Below are positions 24,698 to 33,750 of a stretch of 64,000 nt of DNA, in pieces (position 1 is the stretch's first letter; the number at the start of each line of letters is the position of its first letter). The notes under the pieces are model-generated. The model had not been told where the DNA came from, ran no database searches, and saw nothing but the letters and a program-made list of their open reading frames with translations. Source of the stretch: an uncultured Bradyrhizobium sp. (lineage in GTDB: Bacteria > Pseudomonadota > Alphaproteobacteria > Rhizobiales > Xanthobacteraceae); assembly GCF_947648125.1 (NCBI RefSeq), contig NZ_CANSMR010000005.1, positions 62,001-126,000 of the forward strand, given 5' to 3'. The position numbers and the translations under genes are program-made.

Positions 24698-26350
24698 TTA
24701 CGACACATCAATCTGCTGTACCTTCTCGCGCAGCTCGTCGACCAGGACCCGCTTGTTCTCGGTATAGTCGATCGGCACCACGACGAGATGCACGCCGCCG
24801 CCGGAGAAGGCGCGCTCCAGGGTCGGGACGATCGCCTCCGTGCTCTCGATCCGCGAGCCCTTGGCGCCGTAGCTCTCGGCGTATTTGACGAAATCCGGAT
24901 TGCCGAAGGTGAGGCCGAAATCCGGGAAGTTGTCGACCGCCTGCTTCCAGCGGATCATGCCGTAGGCGGAATCCTCCAGGATCAGGATCACCAGGTTGAG
25001 CTTGAGGCGGACCGCGGTCTCCATCTCCTGCGAATTCATCATGAAGCCACCGTCGCCGCAGACCGCGAGCACGCGGTTCTTCGGATACAGCATCGCCGCC
25101 ATCATCGCCGACGGAAGGCCGGCGCCCATGGTGGCGAGCGCGTTGTCCAGCAGCAGCGAGTTCGCGAGCAGCGTGCGGTAGTTGCGCGCGAACCAGATCT
25201 TGTACATGCCGTTGTCGAGCGCGACGATGCCGTCCTCGGGAATGACCTGCCGCACATCGTGCACGATGCGCTGCGGCGTCGGCGGCCAACGGCCCTCGGT
25301 GGCGCGATCGGTGATCTTCGCCAGAATGCCTTCGCGCAGGCTGAGCAGCGCGCTGGCATGCGGCAGCTTGCCCGCGACACGGTCGGCCAGCAGTTCGAGG
25401 CTCGGCCCGACATCGCCGATCACCTCGCATTGCGGGAAGTAGACCTGCTCGACATTCGCCGCCGTGTAGCTGACATGGATCACCTGCGGCCCCTTCGGCC
25501 CCATGATGAAGGGCGGCTTCTCGATCGTATCGTGACCGATCGCGATGATCAGGTCGGCGCGGTCGATCGCCTCATGCACATAGTCGCGCTCGCTCAGCGC
25601 GGCTGTTCCCATGTACTGATTGGTACCGCCGGAGACCGTGCCCTTGCCCATCTGTGTCGTGAAGAACGGGATCTTGGTGCGCCGCACGAAGTCGCCGATC
25701 CCGGCGGTCGAGCGCGGGCGCGAGGCCGCCGCGCCGAGCATGATCAGCGGGCGCTGCGCCTTCAAAATCATGTCGGCGGCGCGGTCGAGCGCGGCCGCAT
25801 GCGCGATCGGAATCTCGATCGGGTGCGGCGGCACGATCTCGACCGGCGCAATCTCCTCGCGCGCGATATCCTCCGGCAGTTCGAGCAGCACCGGCCCCGG
25901 CCGTTCCTGCGTCGCGATCCGGAAGGCGTCGCGGACCAACGTCGGAATGGTGGCGCCGCTGACGATCTGCAACGACAGCTTGGTCAGCGGACGGAACGTG
26001 TTGACGATGTCGACGATCTGGAACTTGGCCTGCCGGCTGCTCAAGATGCCCTTCTGGCCCGTGAGCATCACCATCGGCATCGCGCCGAGCAGCGCATAGG
26101 CCGCACCGGTGGTCAGATTGAGCGCGCCGGGGCCGAGCGTCGTCATGCACACGCCGGGCTTTCCGGTCAGGCGGCCATAGGTCGCCGCCATGAACGCCGC
26201 GGCCTGCTCGTGGCGGGTCACGATCAGCTTGATCGAGGATTTGCGCAGGCTCTCGACGACGTCGAGGTTCTCCTCGCCGGGAACGCCGAACACCCGTTCC
26301 ACACCCTCATTCTCGAGGGCCGCGACCAGCAAATCGGAACCTTTGACCAT
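24698..26350 (-). CDS. Acetolactate synthase large subunit-like enzyme, catabolic (AlsS-like) type
   Basis: A 550-residue thiamine-diphosphate enzyme with the three-domain layout. Catalytic Glu48 is in VTRHEQAAAFMA, and the cofactor motif is VCGDGGFMMNSQEMETA followed by LNLVILILED. The last part (FGLTFGNPDFVKYAESYGAKG) resembles AlsS/BudB more than biosynthetic IlvB. There is no adjacent small regulatory subunit and no acetolactate decarboxylase in view, so whether it makes acetolactate or a related carboligation product is uncertain. It stands alone between pgm and the aminopeptidase gene. Confidence 0.85.
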   Translation of the reverse strand: MVKGSDLLVAALENEGVERVFGVPGEENLDVVESLRKSSIKLIVTRHEQAAAFMAATYGRLTGKPGVCMTTLGPGALNLTTGAAYALLGAMPMVMLTGQKGILSSRQAKFQIVDIVNTFRPLTKLSLQIVSGATIPTLVRDAFRIATQERPGPVLLELPEDIAREEIAPVEIVPPHPIEIPIAHAAALDRAADMILKAQRPLIMLGAAASRPRSTAGIGDFVRRTKIPFFTTQMGKGTVSGGTNQYMGTAALSERDYVHEAIDRADLIIAIGHDTIEKPPFIMGPKGPQVIHVSYTAANVEQVYFPQCEVIGDVGPSLELLADRVAGKLPHASALLSLREGILAKITDRATEGRWPPTPQRIVHDVRQVIPEDGIVALDNGMYKIWFARNYRTLLANSLLLDNALATMGAGLPSAMMAAMLYPKNRVLAVCGDGGFMMNSQEMETAVRLKLNLVILILEDSAYGMIRWKQAVDNFPDFGLTFGNPDFVKYAESYGAKGSRIESTEAIVPTLERAFSGGGVHLVVVPIDYTENKRVLVDELREKVQQIDVS

Positions 26351-26428
26351 CTCAGCCTCGCATCGTTGATTGCATGCCGCGCACGGAGCATAGCCGCATC
26401 GCGCGCCGCCGGAAACTCTCTTGCGATC

Positions 26429-29095
26429 TCACGGCTTGTGCGCCTTGATCCAGGCATCGGCCACGGGGAGCACACGCGCCGCGAGATCGGCCGAGATCGC
26501 GATCGCCTGCAAGGAGCGCGCCACCGTCACCCGCCCGCCGCTGGTCGATTGCGACGGGGCAAACGCGGCGAGCTGCGCCGCGTGGTCCTGATCGGTAAAA
26601 TTGATCATGAAGTTCGGCACGAACTGGTCGCGGAAGTTCGGCCCTTGCCTGGCCAGCAACGTATCGAAATTCGCCTGGACGAAGTCCCAGGCGAGCTGCG
26701 GATGCTCGCCTGCGGACGCAACCGCATTGATCATCCCCGTGACAATCGTGTCGGGCAACTCATTGGTCAGCGTCAGCGCCAGCGTCGCGCGCGCCAGCTC
26801 CGTATCGCGGGCGCTGGCGGCGGCGAAATAATAGCGCAGCCGCTCATTGGTCGCGGTGCTGTTGCGCGCGAGCGCCAACAGTCTGTCATAGGTTGCCCGA
26901 TCGGCCGTGATGCCGACGACATGGGTGACGGCATCACGCAGCGTGGTCGGTAGCGATTTGGGATCATCGAGGAACGCCGCAAAGCGCCGCTTCGCCTCGG
27001 CGACGATTGCGGCGTCACCGAGGTCGCCGAGCGTCGAGATCAGGCTCGCGCGTAGCAGCGCGGTGTCATCGTCGCCCGAGCCGCCGCCATCCCATCCGAT
27101 CCGGTCGAACACCGGACGCAGCCTGGCGCGGGCGTAGGCCTGGATCACCGGCCGTTCGCTGCGGTCGCGCGACAGGCGGTTGAGCGTGGCAAATGTGGAA
27201 ATCACCTGATCCCACACCGCGCGATGGTCGCCGGTATCGAGCGCATCGAGCAACGCGAGATAGGATGGCGCTTCAGCGCGGCCGGCCTGCACCAACGCCC
27301 AGCTGTCAGTGACGACATTGAGCCGGTCAACGACCTGCATCTGCGGGAAGGCGTTCAGTAATGCGGCGCGATTCTTGGGGCCGTATTCGACCCTGAAGTA
27401 GCCGACATCGCCAAGATTGACCTTGATCGCATCACCGCATGCGCCGGCCGGAATTTCTGTACTGCCCTTCAGCAGGATCTCGTCAAACGGCTTGCCCTGC
27501 GCAGGTCCAGCCGCAACCGGAATCTGCCAGTCGCGGGCCGGCAGCGGCGGATCGCTGGCCGGCGCGATCACGAAGCGATCCTGCCGCAATGTCAGGCGCT
27601 GCGCCGTGCCATCGCAGGCCGTCTCGGCCACCACCAGCGGCACGCCATCCTGCTCGGTGAAGGAGGCGGCAATGCCGGTGATCGTCTTGCCACCGGACGT
27701 CTCGAGCGCTTGCCAGAGATCGGCGGTGGTGGAATTGCTGAAGGCATGCGCGGCCATGTATTTGCGGATGCCGTCGCGGAACACCTGCTCGCCGAGATAG
27801 GTCTCGAGCATGCGGATCAGCGCCTGGCCCTTGTTGTAGGTGATGGCGTCGAACGCCGTGACCGCTTCGCTGTGGTCCGCGATCGGCTGCTGCACCGGAT
27901 GTGAGGTTCGGCGCGCATCGAGCACCATGGCGAACTGCTTCGCGCTGGTGCCGTTCAGCCAGCTCCTCCATTGCGGATAGAACTGCTCGGAGGCCTTGGT
28001 CGCCATCCAGCTGGCAAAGCCCTCGTTGAGCCAGAGATTGTCCCACCACGCCATGGTGACGAGATCGCCGAACCACATATGCGCCATCTCATGCGCGATG
28101 ATGCCGAAGATGCCGCGCCGCGCGGTCTCCGCATTGGTTGCAGGATCGAACAGCAGCCGGCTCTCGAAAAAGGTGATGCCGCCCCAGTTCTCCATCGCCC
28201 CGCCGAATCCGCCGGGGACGGCGATCAGATCGAGCTTCGGCAGCGGATATTTGACGCCGAAATAGTCGTTGTAATAGGCGAGCAGTTTCACCGCGCTGTC
28301 GAGCGCAAAGCGGCCCTGCCCGCTCTTGCCCTCCGTCGTCACCACGCCGACCGTGACGCCGCCGGCATCCGCCGTGGCCCGCTCGAGCTCGCCGACCGTG
28401 AGCACGAACAGATAGCTCGACATCTTCGGCGTCGGCGCGAACGCGATCTTCTTGAGATCGCCGGCTGCCGGCTCCTCGCTCGCCACAGGCATGTTGCCGA
28501 CCGCGAGCAGATTGCGCGGGATCACGACGGTCAGCGCGAAGCTCGCCTTGAACGACGGCTCGTCCCAGCACGGAAAGATCCGCCTTGCATCGGCCGGCTC
28601 CAGCTTGCTGGAGATCAACCGCTTGATCCCGGCCGGGGTCGGGTAATCGACCACAAACAGCCCGGTGCCGAATTTGTTGATCTGCGCCGTGAAGGCAATG
28701 CGCAGCTTGTGGCGGCCCGCCGCAAGCGGCTTGGCGAAGGTCAGTGTCGCGGTCTGCGCGGCGGCGTCGGTCACGACCTCCGCGCGCTGTGCACCGTCAT
28801 CGATCGTGGCCTCGGCAAACGTCGTGTTGATCGCGTTCAGCGTCAGTTGCGCCGTTGGCTCGCGCACCTCGATGTCGACGGTCTCGACACCAGGCAGCGC
28901 CAGGCTGGTGATATCGGGCGTCAGCTCGATCGCGTAGCTCAATGGGACGACCGTCTTCGGCAGCTTGCCGGGTGTGCCGTCGAACGAAAATGTCTGCTCG
29001 GCCAGCGCTGCAGTGGCCGTCGCCAGCAGCAAGCCGATTGCCGTGGCAAGACGACGCAGCAGCGCGGTTCGGACATGGGTTGCAGGCTTGTTCAT
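26429..29095 (-). CDS. Exported M1-family aminopeptidase
   Basis: An 888-residue zinc aminopeptidase (gluzincin). The exopeptidase motif GGAMENWGG and the zinc site His335-Glu336-x-x-His339 in IIAHEMAHMW with Glu358 in LWLNEGF are all intact. The N-terminus (MNKPATHVRTALLRRLATAIGLLLATATAALAE) is a signal peptide, so it acts in the periplasm or outside and trims peptides from their N-terminal end. Start 29095 is preferred over 29134 because the signal peptide then begins directly. The long C-terminal helical region is typical of the ERAP-like subgroup. Confidence 0.92.
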   Translation of the reverse strand: MNKPATHVRTALLRRLATAIGLLLATATAALAEQTFSFDGTPGKLPKTVVPLSYAIELTPDITSLALPGVETVDIEVREPTAQLTLNAINTTFAEATIDDGAQRAEVVTDAAAQTATLTFAKPLAAGRHKLRIAFTAQINKFGTGLFVVDYPTPAGIKRLISSKLEPADARRIFPCWDEPSFKASFALTVVIPRNLLAVGNMPVASEEPAAGDLKKIAFAPTPKMSSYLFVLTVGELERATADAGGVTVGVVTTEGKSGQGRFALDSAVKLLAYYNDYFGVKYPLPKLDLIAVPGGFGGAMENWGGITFFESRLLFDPATNAETARRGIFGIIAHEMAHMWFGDLVTMAWWDNLWLNEGFASWMATKASEQFYPQWRSWLNGTSAKQFAMVLDARRTSHPVQQPIADHSEAVTAFDAITYNKGQALIRMLETYLGEQVFRDGIRKYMAAHAFSNSTTADLWQALETSGGKTITGIAASFTEQDGVPLVVAETACDGTAQRLTLRQDRFVIAPASDPPLPARDWQIPVAAGPAQGKPFDEILLKGSTEIPAGACGDAIKVNLGDVGYFRVEYGPKNRAALLNAFPQMQVVDRLNVVTDSWALVQAGRAEAPSYLALLDALDTGDHRAVWDQVISTFATLNRLSRDRSERPVIQAYARARLRPVFDRIGWDGGGSGDDDTALLRASLISTLGDLGDAAIVAEAKRRFAAFLDDPKSLPTTLRDAVTHVVGITADRATYDRLLALARNSTATNERLRYYFAAASARDTELARATLALTLTNELPDTIVTGMINAVASAGEHPQLAWDFVQANFDTLLARQGPNFRDQFVPNFMINFTDQDHAAQLAAFAPSQSTSGGRVTVARSLQAIAISADLAARVLPVADAWIKAHKP

Positions 29096-29333
29096 CGCGC
29101 AGCTCACCGGGATTTCGGGATTTTCGGATGTCATTGCGGAAGGACGTAGCAGGCAATCTGGTAGAGATCATGTCGCCACAAAACTGACAACTCCGCGACA
29201 TTGACATCGCAATGACTCACATCGATCGACGCGCACTCGCATCGGCCTACCGGCCCTTGTTGCTCAACCGCGGGATGGAAGGCTAACCTGCGGCTGGCAT
29301 TCCAGCCGCAGCGTCCGGCCACGGGAGACAACA
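29096..29333. promoter_or_regulatory. Divergent region between M1 aminopeptidase and GH1 glucosidase
   Basis: A 238-base gap between two divergent genes for exported hydrolases, so promoters for both should lie here. It is less GC-rich than the coding sequence around it, with CTGACAACTCCGCGACATTGACA near 29184-29207. I see no clear operator. Confidence 0.4.
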
Positions 29334-30788
29334 ATGTTCGGAAAGTTCTCGCGCCGGCAGTTTGCGGGCCTTGCAGGCCTCTCGGCGCTCGGCCTGTCGG
29401 CCCCGGGTGAGGCCGCGAACCACGCTCCGCGGCCTGACGGCGCAAACTTTCCCGCCGGCTTCGTCTGGGGCACCGCGACCTCGTCCTACCAGGTCGAAGG
29501 CGCGGTCAATGAGGACGGCCGCGGCCCGTCGATCTGGGACACATTCACCCACACATCGGGCAAGATCGAGGACGGCTCTACCGGCGATCGCGCCAACGAC
29601 CACTATCACCGCTACAAGGAAGATGTCGGCCTCATCAAAAATCTCGGCGCCAGGGCCTATCGTTTCTCGATCGCCTGGCCGCGGGTGTTTCCGGACGGCG
29701 CCGGCGCGCCGAACCCAAAGGGCCTCGACTTCTACAACCGCCTGGTCGACGAGCTGCTCGCGAACGGCATCGAGCCCTATGCCACGCTCTATCACTGGGA
29801 CCTGCCGCAGGCATTGCAGGACCGGGTCGGTGGCTGGCGCTCGCGCGACACATCGAAGGCCTTTGGCGACTACGCCGGCTATGTGGCGCAGCGGTTGACC
29901 GACCGGGTCAAGAACATCTTCACCCTCAACGAGGTCGGACGTTTCCTCCCCTTCGGCTATGCGCTTGGCGTCGACGCGCCGGGACTGAAACTGCCACCGG
30001 CCGAGGTGAACCAGGCGCGCCACCACGTCGCGCTGGCGCATGGGCTCGCGGTGCAGGCGATCCGCGCCAAGGGCCGCCCCGGCACGCGGGTCGGTCCGGC
30101 CGAGAACATCACCGCCTGCGTGCCCGCGGTCAACACGCCGGAGAACATCCGCGCCACCGAGATCGCGACACGCGAGCTGAATGCGGGCTTCCTCGGCGTC
30201 ATCCTCGAAGGCAAGTACACCGAGGGCTTCCTGCAATATGCCGGCGCGGACGCACCCAAGTTCACCGCCGAGGAGCTGAAGATCATCGCGCAACCCAACG
30301 ATTTCGTCGGACTCAACATCTACGCGCCGCACTGCTATGTCCTCGCCACCGACTCGGCGCCCGGGTGGAAGCCGCTGCCGATGCCGGCCTCGTTCCCGCA
30401 TATGAGTTCGGATTGGCTGCGGATCGCGCCGGAGACGATCTACTGGGCGCCGCGGATCGCCGCCAAGCTCTGGAACATCAAGAGCATCTATATCAGCGAG
30501 AACGGCACCTCCGGCGAGGACAAGGTGCAGCCGGACGGGCAAATCTACGACCTCGACCGCATCATGTTCCTGCGCAACTATCTCGCTCAATTGCAGCGCG
30601 CGACCGCCGACGGCGTCCCGATCCACGGCTATTTCCTGTGGAGCCTGATGGACAATTTCGAATGGATCTTCGGCTACGCGAAGCGCTTCGGCCTGTATCG
30701 CGTCGATTTCGAGACCCAGGCGCGGGTGCCGAAACTGAGCGCGGCATTCTATCGCGACGTGATCGCGCGCAACGCCATCGGCGTATGA
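29334..30788 (+). CDS. Exported GH1 beta-glucosidase
   Basis: A 484-residue glycoside hydrolase family 1 enzyme. The start FPAGFVWGTATSSYQVEGA is diagnostic. The acid/base is Glu200 in FTLNEVGRF, where the third motif residue is Val in place of the common Pro of NEP, and the nucleophile is Glu389 in YISENGTSG. The N-terminus (FSRRQFAGLAGLSALG) has twin arginines and a hydrophobic stretch, so Tat export is likely; most GH1 enzymes are cytoplasmic, which makes this unusual. It probably hydrolyses beta-glucosides in the periplasm. Confidence 0.92.
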   Translation: MFGKFSRRQFAGLAGLSALGLSAPGEAANHAPRPDGANFPAGFVWGTATSSYQVEGAVNEDGRGPSIWDTFTHTSGKIEDGSTGDRANDHYHRYKEDVGLIKNLGARAYRFSIAWPRVFPDGAGAPNPKGLDFYNRLVDELLANGIEPYATLYHWDLPQALQDRVGGWRSRDTSKAFGDYAGYVAQRLTDRVKNIFTLNEVGRFLPFGYALGVDAPGLKLPPAEVNQARHHVALAHGLAVQAIRAKGRPGTRVGPAENITACVPAVNTPENIRATEIATRELNAGFLGVILEGKYTEGFLQYAGADAPKFTAEELKIIAQPNDFVGLNIYAPHCYVLATDSAPGWKPLPMPASFPHMSSDWLRIAPETIYWAPRIAAKLWNIKSIYISENGTSGEDKVQPDGQIYDLDRIMFLRNYLAQLQRATADGVPIHGYFLWSLMDNFEWIFGYAKRFGLYRVDFETQARVPKLSAAFYRDVIARNAIGV

Positions 30789-30789
30789 T

Positions 30790-31857
30790 CTATCCCGCCT
30801 GCGGCCGCGCGCCCGACCACGCGCGCCGGAGCAGGTCGCAGATCGCGCGCTCTTCGATCGGCCGCGGGTTCCAGTAAGGATTCCTGGTGGCGAGTGCGGC
30901 CGCCTTTGCGATGCCGTCTTCGGGCATGCCGATCTCGGCGAGCGAACGCGGCGCGCCAAGCCTTGCCGACAGATCGAACAGGCCATCGGCTGCATCAGCG
31001 GTCCCAAGCGCCCGTGCGACGCGGCCGATCGCATCGCGCGCGGCCGGCGTGTTGTAGGCGATGGTGTGCGGCAGCAACACCGCATGGGTTTCGGCATGCG
31101 GCAGGTCGAACAGCGCGCCCACCGTATGGCAGAGCTTATGATGCAGCGCCATGCCGACCGTGCCGAGACAGACCGCGCACAGCCACGCGCCGTAGAGCGC
31201 GTTCGAGCGCGCGTCGAGATCGTGCGGCCGTGCGATCACGTCCGGCAACGACGACGCAAGCTTTGCGATCGCCTCTTCCGCCATCAGCGAGGTGATCGGG
31301 TTGCCGTCGCGCGCATACAGCGCCTCGGCCGCATGCGCGACCGCGTTGAGGCCGGAGATCGCCGAGAACTTTGCCGGCATCGAGAGGGTCAGATTGACGT
31401 CGTAGATCACGGCTTCGGGCAATATCTTCGGCGAGGACTGCGTGGTCTTGACGCCGTCGACGGTCTCGCCGAGCACCGGCGTCATCTCGGAGCCGGCATA
31501 GCTGGTCGGCACGACCAGTTGCGGCAGGTCGGTGCGCAGCGCGATCGCCTTGCTGAGGCCGGTCGCGGCACCCGCGCCGATCGCAACGACGCCGTCGGGC
31601 TTCAACTCGCGGACCATCTGCATCGCACGTTCGGTGACCGCGACCGGGGTGTGCACGACGGCGCCGTCGAACGCGCCAGCCATGCGGCCGCCGGTCAAGC
31701 CTCGGAGATCGCCGAGCTCGGCCTGCTGCCGCCGGCTCGCCAGCACCAGCGCGCGCCTGATGCCGAGCCGGTCGAGCTCATCAGCCAGCTGCGCGATCGT
31801 GCCGACCCCGAACACGACTCGCATCGGGCTGACTTGATAGGTGAACGGCTGTGGCAT
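30790..31857 (-). CDS. Maleylacetate reductase / iron-type alcohol dehydrogenase family protein
   Basis: A 355-residue protein with the group III alcohol dehydrogenase fold. The nucleotide region has VVAIGAGAATGLSKAIAL and VVPTSYAGSEMTPVLGE, and the metal-site region has KLCHTVGALFDLPHAETHA. The sequence is closest in feel to maleylacetate reductases of aromatic degradation. The start is ATG at 31857; a TTG four codons earlier is possible. It lies 21 bases after the AraC-type regulator gene and is probably co-transcribed with it. The stop is one base from the convergent glucosidase stop. Confidence 0.82.
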   Translation of the reverse strand: MPQPFTYQVSPMRVVFGVGTIAQLADELDRLGIRRALVLASRRQQAELGDLRGLTGGRMAGAFDGAVVHTPVAVTERAMQMVRELKPDGVVAIGAGAATGLSKAIALRTDLPQLVVPTSYAGSEMTPVLGETVDGVKTTQSSPKILPEAVIYDVNLTLSMPAKFSAISGLNAVAHAAEALYARDGNPITSLMAEEAIAKLASSLPDVIARPHDLDARSNALYGAWLCAVCLGTVGMALHHKLCHTVGALFDLPHAETHAVLLPHTIAYNTPAARDAIGRVARALGTADAADGLFDLSARLGAPRSLAEIGMPEDGIAKAAALATRNPYWNPRPIEERAICDLLRRAWSGARPQAG

Positions 31858-31878
31858 GATGAGTTCCAAAAACGTTGG

Positions 31879-32859
31879 TCAGCCGCGGCGCCAGTCGCGC
31901 GGCGTGCAACCGAAGCGATGCCGGAAGCGCCGCGTGAAGTGCGACAGATCGGAGAAGCCCCAGTCGAACGCGATGTCTCCGATGGCGCGCCCGTCGATCG
32001 CGGGATCCTTCAGATCGCGCGCCGCGCCGTCGAGGCGGCGGTCCATCACATAGCTGGCGAATGTCGTGCCGGCCCGCTTGAACAGTTTGTGGACGTAACG
32101 CTCGCTGATGCCGACCGCGGCGGCGATAGCGGCCACGCCAAGCCCGGGCTCGCGCAACCTGCGGTCAACGGCGCGGCGCAGCGCGAGCCACGTTGCATCG
32201 GCAAGACCCGCGCTCTCAATAACGCCCGCCCGACCGGTCCGCGACAGGCTGAGCGCGACCAGATCGAGCAGCACGCCGAACAGGCGCGCGTTGTCGGTGT
32301 CAGAAGCGCGGAGCGCCGAATTGTTCAGCACCTGCGCCGTCTCCGCGATGAGATGGCCGACGAACGGATCGTCCGATACCCGCGCCGGGGCGGCCTCCGG
32401 CGCCGACGGCAGCCGCTCATCGAGCGCCTCGGCCGGCACCCAGAATGATGCCACCTGCAGCGCGGGACCGCGGTCGTGCAGCAGCGAGAAGCGCTGCCCG
32501 CTGTCGAAGATTCCGACCTGGCCGGGCGACAGGCTGATCTCGCGCCCGGCCTGCTGGATGCGGCAGCGGCCGGCCAGCTTGAGATTGAGATAGTAGCAGC
32601 GCCGGCTGGACACCGCGATGTCGGCGGCCGAGCGCCGCACGATATGCTCAGGGAAACTGACCCGGTTGACCGCACCGTCGCCGAGCCCAACGGTCTCGAC
32701 CCGCGCGACGAAACCCGGCGTCGCCGGCGGCTCCGGCGTCAGGTTCATGAAGGCCTGGCAGATCGCCTCGCGATAATAGGCGAACTGCTCGCCCGGCCTG
32801 GTGTCCGCGGTATTCCAACTCAGCCTGCGCGAGCGATCCGCGGCGGCGATTTGCTGCAT
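31879..32859 (-). CDS. AraC-family regulator with AraC-binding-like N-domain
   Basis: A 326-residue regulator. The N-terminal part (about 60-190) has the RRCYYLNLKLAGRCRI and LSPGQVGIFDSGQRF pattern of the AraC-binding-like domain. The C-terminal part (about 215-326) is a double helix-turn-helix: LGVAAIAAAVGISERYVHKLFKRAG and IGDIAFDWGFSDLSHFTRRFR. ATG at 32859 has GGAGTGA ahead of it; the frame could extend to 32922. It is divergent from the alpha/beta hydrolase and just upstream of the dehydrogenase, so it probably controls both. Confidence 0.9.
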   Translation of the reverse strand: MQQIAAADRSRRLSWNTADTRPGEQFAYYREAICQAFMNLTPEPPATPGFVARVETVGLGDGAVNRVSFPEHIVRRSAADIAVSSRRCYYLNLKLAGRCRIQQAGREISLSPGQVGIFDSGQRFSLLHDRGPALQVASFWVPAEALDERLPSAPEAAPARVSDDPFVGHLIAETAQVLNNSALRASDTDNARLFGVLLDLVALSLSRTGRAGVIESAGLADATWLALRRAVDRRLREPGLGVAAIAAAVGISERYVHKLFKRAGTTFASYVMDRRLDGAARDLKDPAIDGRAIGDIAFDWGFSDLSHFTRRFRHRFGCTPRDWRRG

Positions 32860-33024
32860 CAGTTCACTCCGAGCCCAATCCGGTTCGGTTACAGCCAAGC
32901 GCGTTCCGTGGCCCCGGGTCAATATCCATCAGGAACCGTTTGAAACTGGGGCGTATCCTTGGGCGTATCCCGGGCCGTCCCGGACGTCGCAATCGATCTC
33001 AGTGAACCAAACAGGAGGTACAAC
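32860..33024. promoter_or_regulatory. Divergent AraC regulator - hydrolase control region
   Basis: A 165-base gap between the minus-strand AraC-type regulator and the plus-strand hydrolase. The hydrolase has a strong AGGAGGT ribosome site (33013-33019). Imperfect direct repeats GGGGCGTATCC and TGGGCGTATCC (32948-32970) could be regulator half-sites; this is a guess from spacing. Confidence 0.4.
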
Positions 33025-33750
33025 ATGTCGACCTATGTTCTCGTCCATGGCGCCTGGCATACCGGTGCCGAGTTTGAACCGGTTGCTGCCGCGATCCGCA
33101 AGGCCGGCCATGTGGTCCATACCCCGACCATCAAGGGCAACCGGCCCGGCGACCGGAAGGACTCGGGCCTTGCCGAGGCCATCCAGTCGATCGTCGACTA
33201 TCTCGCCGAGCACAATCTGAACGACATCGTGCTGGTCGGCCACAGCTATGGCGGCATGGTCATCACTGGCGTTGCCGACGCCTCCGCGAACCGCATTCGC
33301 CGCCTCGTCTACTGGAACGCCTTCGTGCCCAACAATGGCGAAAGCCTCAACGACATGGTGCCGCCGCACTATGTCGGCCTGTTCGACGCCATTTATGCCG
33401 AGCGCGGCGACGGCTCGGTGGTGCTGCCGTTCCCGGTCTGGCGCGAGGCCTTCATCAACGACGCCGACCTCGAGACGGCGCAGCGGGCCTATGACAAGCT
33501 CAACCCGCATCCGCTCAAGACCTTCCAGGACAAGATCGCGCTGCGGACCAATCCGGCCGAGATGCAAATCGCAAAATCCTACGTCAACTGCACCGAGGAT
33601 ACGGCGATGCCGCACGGCCTGCCCTGGCACCCGCGGCTGTCGGAGAAGCTCGGGCTGTTCCGCCTGGTCCAGGTGCCGGGCAGCCACGAGCTGTGCTTCT
33701 CCAATCCGGAGCGCCTGGCGCAGGCCTTCCTCGACGCCGGCCGCGATTAG
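33025..33750 (+). CDS. Alpha/beta-fold hydrolase
   Basis: A 241-residue hydrolase that starts MSTYVLVHGAWHTG (oxyanion hole HGAW). The nucleophile elbow is VGHSYGGM with Ser74, and the catalytic His is in PGSHELCFSNP near the C-terminus. It resembles the small plant-esterase (SABP2/hydroxynitrile-lyase) group, so carboxylesterase activity is likely. Its stop codon overlaps the convergent flavin monooxygenase stop by three bases, and an AraC-type regulator lies divergent upstream. Context suggests it cleaves an ester made by that monooxygenase, but that is inference. Confidence 0.87.
   Translation: MSTYVLVHGAWHTGAEFEPVAAAIRKAGHVVHTPTIKGNRPGDRKDSGLAEAIQSIVDYLAEHNLNDIVLVGHSYGGMVITGVADASANRIRRLVYWNAFVPNNGESLNDMVPPHYVGLFDAIYAERGDGSVVLPFPVWREAFINDADLETAQRAYDKLNPHPLKTFQDKIALRTNPAEMQIAKSYVNCTEDTAMPHGLPWHPRLSEKLGLFRLVQVPGSHELCFSNPERLAQAFLDAGRD

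Noticed and set aside
24629..26953. 774-codon frame antisense to acetolactate synthase
   Set aside because: Same kind of shadow; it spans the gap and two real genes and shows no recognisable domain.
29283..31097. 604-codon minus-strand frame over the GH1 gene
   Set aside because: Antisense shadow; the plus-strand GH1 catalytic motifs are unmistakable.
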